From Spiractinospora alimapuensis (GTDB lineage: Bacteria > Actinomycetota > Actinomycetes > Streptosporangiales > Streptosporangiaceae): DNA of 64,000 bases. The position numbers were made by a program, and so were the translations under genes. The stretch lies in the NCBI RefSeq assembly GCF_018437505.1, contig NZ_CP072467.1, forward strand, positions 4,426,010 to 4,490,009, in the 5' to 3' direction. Of the stretch, positions 25,688 through 32,023 are shown in pieces. The stretch's first letter is position 1. Every line of letters starts with the position of its first letter. The notes under the pieces are model-generated. The model saw only the letters and a program-made list of their open reading frames with translations. It did not search any database and was not told the DNA's origin.

Positions 25688-26707
25688 ATGACCACCGCGA
25701 CCGCGTGGGTGGAGAGCCCGCTGCAGTTCCTGTCCGTGCTTGAGGCCCACCACACGGGGCACTTCGCGGACCACTGCCGGGTCGTGCCCCGGTCCGGCGC
25801 CATCGCCCTGGACGCCACCGTCGCCGAGATCGAGCGCTGGGGCCCGCCGCACCGGTTGACGGTCGCGGCGCAGCAGGACCAGCCGGCCGGCCCGGGAACG
25901 GCGTCGGGGCCGTGGTTCGTCGGCGACGCGTTCTCCGGGCAGGTACAGCAGGCGTTGCTGCGCGGCTCGAAGCAGCGCATCGTCATCGTGGATGACGGGC
26001 TGGCCACCCTGCACCTGCTGCGACTCCTGGTGCGCCGCACCCCCACACCGTTAGTGCGGGCGCGTGCCGCGGCGTCACCCGCGCGCAGGGCGCTTGGGCT
26101 CGCCACGGCGTTGCGCCTCCGGTCGGCCGCCCGCGCCGGGCGCCTCACCGTCTTCACGGTGTTGCCGCTGCCCGACGAGCTCGCGCTGCGGGCGTGGAAC
26201 CGGGGCATCGACGTGGTACGCCACCGCTTCTCCTGGCTCAGCGCCCAGCCCGACAACCACGCTCCGCGGGAGCGGCGCGTCGTCCTGGGGGCGGCGCTGG
26301 CCCGCGACGGCCTCGTGCACACCGAGCCCTACCTTGAGTGGGTCGCCGCCCAGGCGAAAGAGGAACCGGTGGCCTACTTCCCGCACCGGCGGGAGGACGA
26401 GCGGACCCTGCGGCCGTTGGCGCGGACCCCGGGCGTGCGGGTCGTCCACGACGGGCTTCCGGTCGAGGTGGGTCTGCGTTCCCTGGGTGTGGACCACCGT
26501 GTGGTGAGTCTCCCGTCAACGGCCGTCACCTCGCTGCGGACCCTGCTCGGACCCCGGGGCGTGACCATCGACGCCACGCATGTCCCCGACACGTGGTGGA
26601 CCGCCCAGGCCTCACCCGAGCTGCGGGCGCACCTGGGTGCGGTCGTCTCCTCCGGCCTTCCGGGAGCGGGCCCGGGCACGGAGGCCTCCGCGTCCGACCC
26701 CAGGTGA
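25688..26707 (+). CDS. Sialyltransferase-like capsule glycosyltransferase
   Basis: A protein of 339 residues resembling bacterial sialyltransferase/capsule transferase folds (GT-B, GT52-like). It starts with the typical AWVESPLQFLSVLEAH and then has an acidic-acidic-Gly motif (VDDGLATL), a His motif (YFPHRREDE) and an S-T motif (LPSTAVTSL). In polysialyltransferases these are D/E-D/E-G, H-P and S-S/T; here the Pro of H-P is Arg, so donor use may differ. ATG 25688 follows GGGGGAG at 6 bases. It lies downstream of manA and upstream of another capsule-type transferase. Substrate is inferred, not proven. Confidence 0.65.
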   Translation: MTTATAWVESPLQFLSVLEAHHTGHFADHCRVVPRSGAIALDATVAEIERWGPPHRLTVAAQQDQPAGPGTASGPWFVGDAFSGQVQQALLRGSKQRIVIVDDGLATLHLLRLLVRRTPTPLVRARAAASPARRALGLATALRLRSAARAGRLTVFTVLPLPDELALRAWNRGIDVVRHRFSWLSAQPDNHAPRERRVVLGAALARDGLVHTEPYLEWVAAQAKEEPVAYFPHRREDERTLRPLARTPGVRVVHDGLPVEVGLRSLGVDHRVVSLPSTAVTSLRTLLGPRGVTIDATHVPDTWWTAQASPELRAHLGAVVSSGLPGAGPGTEASASDPR

Positions 26708-26827
26708 CCCGCACTCCCTCCTCTGCCCCCACACCCACGTCGCTGAGGCCGGAGCCACGCCGGCACCACGCAGAATGGGAGCCCCGACTCGCGCGCGGTG
26801 AGCGGGGACCCAACGAAAGGCAGGTTC

Positions 26828-28084
26828 GTGACCGATCGAGGTGACGTCCACGTCCTGGCGATCGCCGACTCCGACTCCTACCTCAAGTGGTCCGCGGGGC
26901 TGCTGGAGGGGCTCCCCGCCGGGTGGAGCGCCGAACTGGTGGTGGTGCGTACTCCCATCGCTCCGTCGGCGACCCAGATGCGGGGAGCGGTGGCCGGAGC
27001 GAGAGTCCAGGACGGCCTGCCGCGGCTGTTGTCGGTGCGGGAACTGCGCCGAGTTCTGCGTCGGAGCAGGCCCGACGTCGTTCTGCTGGCGTGCACCGGA
27101 CCGGTGGTGGACGTGCTCGCCGCCGACATCCGTGCCGTGTCGCGGCCGCGCCCCGTCCTGATGACCGGCCTGCCGGGCATCTCGGTCCCCGCGACCGAGA
27201 AGGCATGGACCTACCGGGGCCCGGTCGACCTCTTCGTCGTGCACAGCTCCCGGGAACTCGCTGACTTCCGCGACATCGGAGCGCAGGTGGGCGTGACCGG
27301 GTCCGTGGCACTCGCGACCCTGCCGTTCCTGCCCACCCCGGCCACTTGCACCCAGCCCAACCAGCGGGACACCGACCCCGCCACGGAGGAGTCCACGGCC
27401 CGGCGCCGCGTAGTGTTCGCGACCCAGGCGAAAGTGCCCGTGGAGCGATCCGAGCGTGAGGAGGTGCTGCGCGCGCTGGCCGATCTCGCCGTCCAGCGGC
27501 CCGACCTCGACGTCGTCGTCAAACTCCGGGCACGTGCGCACGAACAACAGACCCACCGCGAACGTCATCACTACGAAACCCTCTGGGATGACCTGGCCGC
27601 CGCCGGGGACGTGCCCGCGGACGCGGTGCGGTTCGTCGACGGATCCATGCGGGAACACCTCGCGAACGCCGCCGGGTTCGTCACCGTCAGCTCCACGGCG
27701 GCACTGGAGGCGATCGCTCAGGACATCCCTGTCATCGTTCTGTCGGACTTCGGCGTGAACGCGGAGATGATCAACGTCGTGTTCGAGGACAGCGGAGCGC
27801 TCGGAACACTGGAGGACTTGCGCGACGCCGCGTTCCGAACCCCGGACCCCCAGTGGAGCGCCGCGAACTACTTCCATCCCCACACCGAGAACGACTGGGC
27901 GGACTCCCTGCGCAAACTGGTCGCCCACGCCCGCTCCGGCCCCCTCCCGGACCGTCCCGCCCCGCTGGACGCCCCCACCCACCGGCCCGCCCGCCGCCGC
28001 GCCCGCCTACGGTTGACCGTCCCCCCAACTGCCCTACGCACCATCGGCCGCCTCCGCAGACGCGTCCGGAAGCTGCGGGGCTGA
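26828..28084 (+). CDS. Putative GT-B glycosyltransferase (DUF6716-like)
   Basis: A protein of 418 residues. The N-terminus VHVLAIADSDSYLKWSAGLLE and the C-terminal SSTAALEAIAQDIPVIVL resemble actinobacterial DUF6716 putative glycosyltransferases and the S-S/T region of capsule transferases. The two Rossmann-like halves are joined around residues 175-200. The last 50 residues are very basic and could bind the membrane surface. GTG 26828 has AAAGG about 10 bases upstream. The gene follows the sialyltransferase-like gene after 120 bases and is likely co-transcribed with it. Confidence 0.65.
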   Translation: MTDRGDVHVLAIADSDSYLKWSAGLLEGLPAGWSAELVVVRTPIAPSATQMRGAVAGARVQDGLPRLLSVRELRRVLRRSRPDVVLLACTGPVVDVLAADIRAVSRPRPVLMTGLPGISVPATEKAWTYRGPVDLFVVHSSRELADFRDIGAQVGVTGSVALATLPFLPTPATCTQPNQRDTDPATEESTARRRVVFATQAKVPVERSEREEVLRALADLAVQRPDLDVVVKLRARAHEQQTHRERHHYETLWDDLAAAGDVPADAVRFVDGSMREHLANAAGFVTVSSTAALEAIAQDIPVIVLSDFGVNAEMINVVFEDSGALGTLEDLRDAAFRTPDPQWSAANYFHPHTENDWADSLRKLVAHARSGPLPDRPAPLDAPTHRPARRRARLRLTVPPTALRTIGRLRRRVRKLRG

Positions 28085-28167
28085 CCCTCTGCCCAACCCC
28101 ATCTCACCCCCAGCTCCCCTCACCCCCACCATGATTTCCCCACCCCCATCACGGTGGAGCCACATCG

Positions 28168-28195
28168 AGCAGGTGGATGTGCACATTCACCTGCT
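28168..28195 (+). terminator. Hairpin after the DUF6716-like gene
   Basis: AGCAGGTGGATGTG faces a 14-base complement with one G-T mismatch and no loop, about 85 bases after the stop. Probable terminator closing the manA-side transcript; a protein-binding palindrome is also possible. Confidence 0.45.
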
Positions 28196-28254
28196 ATAGC
28201 GGTGCCATCACCACCCGGTCATCCGCTGGATCTCGACATGACGGGACGCGCCGC

Positions 28255-28734
28255 CTAATCGCGGGTTGCTCCTGTAGGCCAGATGGTGGTGATGGGGAGT
28301 CCGTGGCTCTGGGCGGCGGCGATGACGTCGGCGGTGCCGCCGAATCCGCGTGCGGGTTGGCCGTCCCAGACGGCGAGGAGTGTGTCCGCGAGTTGGAGCA
28401 TGGTTTCGCTGGCGGCCATGTGGGACTGTGCGGTCGACTCCTCGAACTCGAGCCGCAACACCTCGCTGGCATGGGCGAGCAAGTCGTCGTAGACCGGGTG
28501 GTGCGCGGCTGGAAGACCGTCTCGATACCCCTGCGCGGGCACGACGACCACCAGGTCCCCGCCGGCGTCGAGAACCGCGCGAGCGAACAACGAATCAGCG
28601 CCGTCAGCGAGACAGCTAATCCCGACGAGGTCCGCCACGTCGTAGCGTTCGAGTTCGGCCCTCAGCGCTTGGTCGACGAGCACCTCGGTTGCCAGAGGCA
28701 GCAGACGATGGCCGGTCACTGCGATGCGCGTCAC
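28255..28734 (-). CDS. SLOG-fold nucleotide-sensor-like protein
   Basis: A 159-residue Rossmann-like protein starting RIAVTGHRLL and ending near FGGTADVIAAAQ. This pairing is typical of the SLOG superfamily (DprA, LOG, DUF1273-like), whose members bind nucleotides or nucleotide-derived signals and are often parts of stress or phage-defence systems. No effector domain is fused and no effector gene is adjacent, so defence is not indicated directly. GTG 28734 follows AAGGGG at 7 bases. It sits at the edge of the DUF397/Scr1 regulator block. Confidence 0.6.
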   Translation of the reverse strand: MTRIAVTGHRLLPLATEVLVDQALRAELERYDVADLVGISCLADGADSLFARAVLDAGGDLVVVVPAQGYRDGLPAAHHPVYDDLLAHASEVLRLEFEESTAQSHMAASETMLQLADTLLAVWDGQPARGFGGTADVIAAAQSHGLPITTIWPTGATRD

Positions 28735-28928
28735 GACAAATCCCCTTGGTCGATGTCGGACAAGACGGTGTCGAGTTCCTGGCTAGCTCAGGCTAGCGAC
28801 AGCGTGGCTTCTGCGTGTGCCGTCAATCAAAGTCCCTCAAGGGGTCACGCTGCGCGTGGCTCTTCATTTGTGGCGGCTTCGGCGCTATGGGGAGTTGGTT
28901 GATGGCCTGGTGCCTGGTACTGGCCTCA

Positions 28929-28963
28929 CTTCGGTGGCCCCGGCGGAGCCGGGGCCACCGAAG
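28929..28963 (-). terminator. Strong hairpin terminator after the first DUF397 gene
   Basis: Perfect 16-base arms (CTTCGGTGGCCCCGGC and its complement) with a GGA loop, 11 bases beyond the stop of the leftmost DUF397 gene. Confidence 0.75.
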
Positions 28964-28973
28964 ACCCGCTTCG

Positions 28974-29183
28974 CTACAGTTCCCCGGTGCGGGCCGAGCG
29001 CAGGAACGCGGTCCACTCGCCGGCGCCGAATGCTAGGTGACCGTTTTCGGGGTGCTGGGAGTCGCGCACCGCGGCCCCCGTGGGGAGATCGGCGACCTCC
29101 ACGCAGTTGTTGTTATTGATCTGGCTGTAGGTCGATTTACGGAAGGGAAGGGTCGAGGACTCGAGAACCGAACGTTCGGTCAT
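28974..29183 (-). CDS. DUF397 protein (copy 1)
   Basis: A 69-residue protein with the DUF397 pattern: FRKSTYSQ, then NCVEVADLP, VRDSQHPENG and EWTAFLRS. In actinomycetes DUF397 proteins pair with Scr1/WhiJ-type helix-turn-helix proteins and are thought to act as their small antagonists or partners. ATG 29183 is supported by GAGAGGTG upstream. The last 44 residues are identical to copy 2, encoded by a near-identical 124-bp repeat, so the two arose by recent duplication or gene conversion. Confidence 0.88.
   Translation of the reverse strand: MTERSVLESSTLPFRKSTYSQINNNNCVEVADLPTGAAVRDSQHPENGHLAFGAGEWTAFLRSARTGEL
28985..29108. repeat. 124-bp direct repeat, left copy
   Basis: Matches 29291-29414 at an offset of 306 bases with three mismatches. 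It encodes the C-terminal part of DUF397 copy 1. Identity ends abruptly inside both genes, so only the 3' parts were copied or converted. Confidence 0.9.
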
Positions 29184-29279
29184 GGCTTCACCTCTCGTCG
29201 TCGTTCCAGTCTCCCAGGAGTCGCAACACAGCGTGGAGCAGATCTTCAACGGCGAGCGGGGCCACCGAACACCGGGGGC

Positions 29280-29471
29280 CTAAAGCTCGCCGGTGCGGGC
29301 CGAGCGCAGGAACGCGGTCCACTCGCCGGCGCCGAATGCTAGGTGACCGTTTTCGGGGTGCTGGGAGTCGCGCACCGCGGCCCCTGTCGGGAGGTCGGCG
29401 ACCTCCACGCAGTTAGCCGAGTTGGCGCTGTAGCTGCTCTTGTGCCACGTGTGGCGGAGGCTAGTGGGCAT
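29280..29471 (-). CDS. DUF397 protein (copy 2)
   Basis: A 63-residue DUF397 protein (HKSSYSANSANCVEVADLP...). The N-terminal third differs from copy 1 while the remainder is identical. GGAGGAACC precedes ATG 29471. It lies in tandem between copy 1 and the divergent copy 3, all on the same strand as the Scr1-type regulator, and is cut off from copy 3 by a hairpin, so it probably has its own promoter. Confidence 0.88.
   Translation of the reverse strand: MPTSLRHTWHKSSYSANSANCVEVADLPTGAAVRDSQHPENGHLAFGAGEWTAFLRSARTGEL
29291..29414. repeat. 124-bp direct repeat, right copy
   Basis: Partner of 28985-29108; three mismatches in 124 bases, all at its right end. Confidence 0.9.
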
Positions 29472-29547
29472 GGTTCCTCCCGGCGGATGAGGGTTGGCCG
29501 TGAGGCCACCGTAGCGGGGCGGGATTCTTCTATGGTGGGAACGACGA

Positions 29548-29574
29548 AGACCCCGGCGCGGAGTGCCGGGGTCT
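29548..29574 (-). terminator. Hairpin after DUF397 copy 3
   Basis: AGACCCCGGC and its exact complement with a 7-base loop, 16 bases beyond the stop of the third DUF397 gene. Ends the Scr1-DUF397 operon. Confidence 0.65.
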
Positions 29575-29589
29575 CGGAACGTTTGGTGC

Positions 29590-29769
29590 CTAGAGTTCGC
29601 CTTCGCGGGTGGCGTGGAGGAAGGCTGACCACTCACGTGTGGTGAAGGTCAGGTGGCCCGCGTCGCGATTCATGGTGTCGCGAACCAGAACATCATGCGT
29701 GCCCTCGGCGACCTCGACGCAGTTGCCGCCGTGATTCTGGCTGTAGCTGGATGTGTGCCACTTGTTCAT
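29590..29769 (-). CDS. DUF397 protein (copy 3, operonic with Scr1-type regulator)
   Basis: A 59-residue DUF397 protein (MNKWHTSSYSQNHGGNCVEVAEG... EWSAFLHATREGEL), clearly diverged from the other two. ATG 29769 is chosen because AAGGTG lies six bases upstream, at the end of the preceding regulator gene whose stop is 5 bases before it; the GTG at 29778 would hide that site. This is the canonical cognate partner of the adjacent regulator. Confidence 0.88.
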   Translation of the reverse strand: MNKWHTSSYSQNHGGNCVEVAEGTHDVLVRDTMNRDAGHLTFTTREWSAFLHATREGEL

Positions 29770-29774
29770 GGTGA

Positions 29775-30569
29775 TCACCTTATGGCTTTGAGGAAGTCGA
29801 TGGTTGCACTGGGCGGCATCGCTTCGGCTTGGAGCTGACCGAAGAGCGTCATCATTGCGTCCACCTGTTCGGGGGCATCGTATTTCTCCCCCTCAACAGC
29901 GTTTTCGCAGTAGATGACCGACTGTGCCGTATCGAGCGTACAGATCCGGAACTGGGAGCACAGCCCGGCTGTCGTCGGGGTGTGTGGCAGGATCTGAACC
30001 TGTGCCGCTCCCTCATCAACGAGGTTACATATCGCCTTGCGTTGGGCCTCCATCACCTCCGGGTTGCCAACGATCTGATCAAAAACTGTTGCCTTGACGA
30101 CGAACAGCAACAGTGCTCGTTGTTCTCGGACTACCGAGAGACGGTGCGAGCGTGCCTCCACTAATTCATCGATTGACTCATCAGTCTTGGTGGCATGACG
30201 CGCCTTGATCATGGTGCGGGCATAGTCGGGAGTCTGTAGGAGCCCCGGAATCACGGATGGTTCATACTCGCGGATGACCCGGGAACGTTGTTCTAGTAGG
30301 ACGATGTCTTGGAACCACTCCGGAACCTTGTACTGATCCATGGTGCGTTTCCAGAGTCGAGTCAAGGTGCCATCTGTAGACAGGGCAGCATCAAGGGCTT
30401 CCGCTTGATGCTGTTTTGGGGTTCTTGTCCCCCTTTCGATGGCGCTCATCGTGGCCTTCGCCATCAGTGCGCTACGACCTATGTCTGTCTGTGTTCGGCC
30501 AGCGACTTCACGGAGTTTTCGGATCTCGGCTCCGAAACGAGCCCACACAGGGTCTGGTGTCTCGCTCAT
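29775..30569 (-). CDS. Scr1/WhiJ-type helix-turn-helix regulator with DUF5753
   Basis: A 264-residue protein: an Xre-type helix-turn-helix at about 12-65 (LREVAGRTQTDIGRSALMAKATMSAIERG), then the DUF5753 domain (YEPSVIPGLLQTPDYARTMI; LLLFVVKATVFDQIVGNPEVM). In Streptomyces, paralogues such as WhiJ and those near abaA/bldB control differentiation and antibiotic production together with a DUF397 partner. Base composition is less GC-rich than the surrounding genes, as is usual for this family. Translationally linked to DUF397 copy 3. Confidence 0.93.
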   Translation of the reverse strand: MSETPDPVWARFGAEIRKLREVAGRTQTDIGRSALMAKATMSAIERGTRTPKQHQAEALDAALSTDGTLTRLWKRTMDQYKVPEWFQDIVLLEQRSRVIREYEPSVIPGLLQTPDYARTMIKARHATKTDESIDELVEARSHRLSVVREQRALLLFVVKATVFDQIVGNPEVMEAQRKAICNLVDEGAAQVQILPHTPTTAGLCSQFRICTLDTAQSVIYCENAVEGEKYDAPEQVDAMMTLFGQLQAEAMPPSATIDFLKAIR

Positions 30570-30755
30570 GACTACAGAATTCCATCAAAGTCTCGCGGTG
30601 TCTCAAGACTCCATAAATTGCTACGTGCCTGTGGAAAGAATGGCGTCCCAACATCGCCCTTTGCGACTGTAGACCCCGAAACCCAAGGACCCCCGCGACG
30701 GATTAGGGCTCCGTCCGGGGGTTGTGGCCACCACTCAATGCAGGAGTGATGACAG

Positions 30756-31034
30756 TTGTCGATCCTATCTACCCACGATCCGACGGCGGGCTTCGGGCGT
30801 CTCGGCGTGACGCGGCGTTCCCGAGGCAGTGCGAACCGGGTGCGGCCGTTCGTCGCGCGGCTGGTCTCCCAACGCGCGTTGGAGGAGGCCCGGTTCCTCG
30901 ATTGGGCGGCTGCCCGGCACGAGCACCCGCCCAGCGGGCGGCGGTGGCGCCTGCGCCCCCAAGTGGTGTGGGCCCCACTCCGCACCGACGCCGCACCCAC
31001 CGTTCCGTTCCGAGCTCTGGGGGGTGTGCGATGA
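30756..31034 (+). CDS. Hypothetical protein upstream of the HATPase remnant
   Basis: Possible 92-residue basic protein (FVARLVSQRALEEARFLDWAAARHEHPP; WRLRPQVVWAPLRTDAAP). The TTG start at 30756 is weak; a GTG further in is possible. Its stop overlaps the ATG of the HATPase remnant in an ATGA, an arrangement typical of the small companion genes of DUF397/HATPase clusters. No family recognised. A competing frame on the same strand is open over the same stretch, so the call is tentative. Confidence 0.45.
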   Translation: MSILSTHDPTAGFGRLGVTRRSRGSANRVRPFVARLVSQRALEEARFLDWAAARHEHPPSGRRWRLRPQVVWAPLRTDAAPTVPFRALGGVR

Positions 31035-31444
31035 CGTTCATGCGGTTCGCCGGCGTCCCGGGAAGCGTCGGCCTGGCATGAGCGTGGGCCGAGTCGGAGC
31101 TCCGCAAGCAGGGCGCGACCACGGACGCGATCACCGAAGCGACGCAGATCGTGAGCGAGTTCGCGACCAACGCCATCCGATACTCCCGCAGTGGCCAGCG
31201 TGGCGGAACCTTCGTGGTGGACCTCCGCTTCCAGGCGACCCTGGTCCGAATTCGGGTCGTCGACCAGGGAACCGGCTACGCCATGGCTCCGGACTGGGGT
31301 GTGATGCCCGACGTCCTCGCTGAGAGCGGGCGGGGACTGGCCTTGGTCGCGGGCCTCGCGGAGAACTACGGCACCGTGACGGAAGCGGACCGGTGCACAG
31401 TGACTGCCGATCTCCCGCTCCTCGACCCCGGAGGTCGGCCGTGA
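31031..31444 (+). pseudogene. HATPase anti-sigma-type kinase with in-frame stop
   Basis: The frame from ATG 31031 reads MTFMRFAGVPGSVGLA, hits TGA at 31079-31081, then continues in the same frame through AWAESELRKQG... and VSEFATNAIRYSRSG (N-box), VRIRVVDQGTGY (G1) and SGRGLALVAGLAENYG (G2). This is a complete GHKL ATP-binding domain of the actinobacterial serine/threonine kinase (RsbW-like) family, about 137 residues. A single base change, for example CGA to TGA, explains the break. A rescue start at GTG 31151 would lose the first helices but keep the ATP site. The remaining protein and the downstream genes look undamaged, so the mutation is recent or the site is read through. Confidence 0.75.
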
Positions 31445-31683
31445 ACATCCATCCGCCCAACCGGCTTTTGGCACTGCTCACCCCGCACGGCGATGTCTTC
31501 TTTCACACTCGAAAACTCCCCAACGGCCAATACGTCCGCTGCTTCAGCATGCGCCAGGGCCCCACGGCCGAATGGCACGGAACCCACTGGAGGATCGACG
31601 ACCACATCTACGGACCCCACACCGTCGCGACCATCGCCCGCATCCTCACCACCCAATGGACCCCCGATGACGACCGAACCTGA
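31441..31683 (+). CDS. Small hypothetical protein of the HATPase/BldC cluster
   Basis: An 80-residue protein (RLLALLTPHGDVFFHTRKLPNGQYVRCFSMRQGP... THWRIDDHIYGP). Its GTG overlaps the stop of the HATPase remnant (GTGA) and its own end overlaps the BldC-like start, so the three are co-translated. No known domain; the WRIDD and PHTVATIARIL parts look like a compact alpha/beta fold. Confidence 0.7.
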   Translation: MNIHPPNRLLALLTPHGDVFFHTRKLPNGQYVRCFSMRQGPTAEWHGTHWRIDDHIYGPHTVATIARILTTQWTPDDDRT

Positions 31684-31858
31684 GAACCTCATGACCCCCG
31701 CCGAAGTCGCCGCCCGATTCCGCGTCGACCCCAAGACCGTCACCCGCTGGGCGAACCAGGGCAGACTCACCTCCATTCGCACCCTCGGCGGACATCGGCG
31801 TTACCGCGAGACCGAGATCAACGCCCTTCTCACCGCGACACCCCCACACGGCCGCTGA
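31667..31858 (+). CDS. BldC-like MerR-type DNA-binding protein
   Basis: A 63-residue winged-helix protein: LMTPAEVAARFRVDPKTVTRWANQGRLTS, then IRTLGGHRRYRETEI. This is nearly the sequence of BldC, the developmental regulator of Streptomyces that binds DNA cooperatively at direct repeats. Here it is a second-type BldC-like gene in an operon with the HATPase remnant, unlike the usual stand-alone bldC. It overlaps the preceding gene by 17 bases and is followed by a strong terminator. Confidence 0.9.
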   Translation: MTTEPENLMTPAEVAARFRVDPKTVTRWANQGRLTSIRTLGGHRRYRETEINALLTATPPHGR

Positions 31859-31901
31859 CCACACGTCGCCCCACATCTCCTCCCTACAGGGCGACACACC
31901 G

Positions 31902-31930
31902 GGGGGTTCCGGTTGAGAACCGGAACCCCC
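31902..31930 (+). terminator. Strong hairpin terminator after the BldC-like gene
   Basis: Perfect 13-base arms (GGGGGTTCCGGTT and its complement) with a GAG loop, 43 bases after the stop. It lies between convergent operons and may act on both. Confidence 0.75.
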
Positions 31931-32023
31931 ACGACGCGGTCGCGCTCCGCGCGCCTCACCTCGTGAATGGCCACTTCGGTGCTGCGCGCGAATGGTTGAT
32001 GGCCTGTCACGTGGTCACGGGCA

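Noticed and set aside
28929-29471. CRISPR-like array from the repeats near the DUF397 genes
   Set aside because: Only two long copies exist and they are coding; no short regular repeats or spacers.
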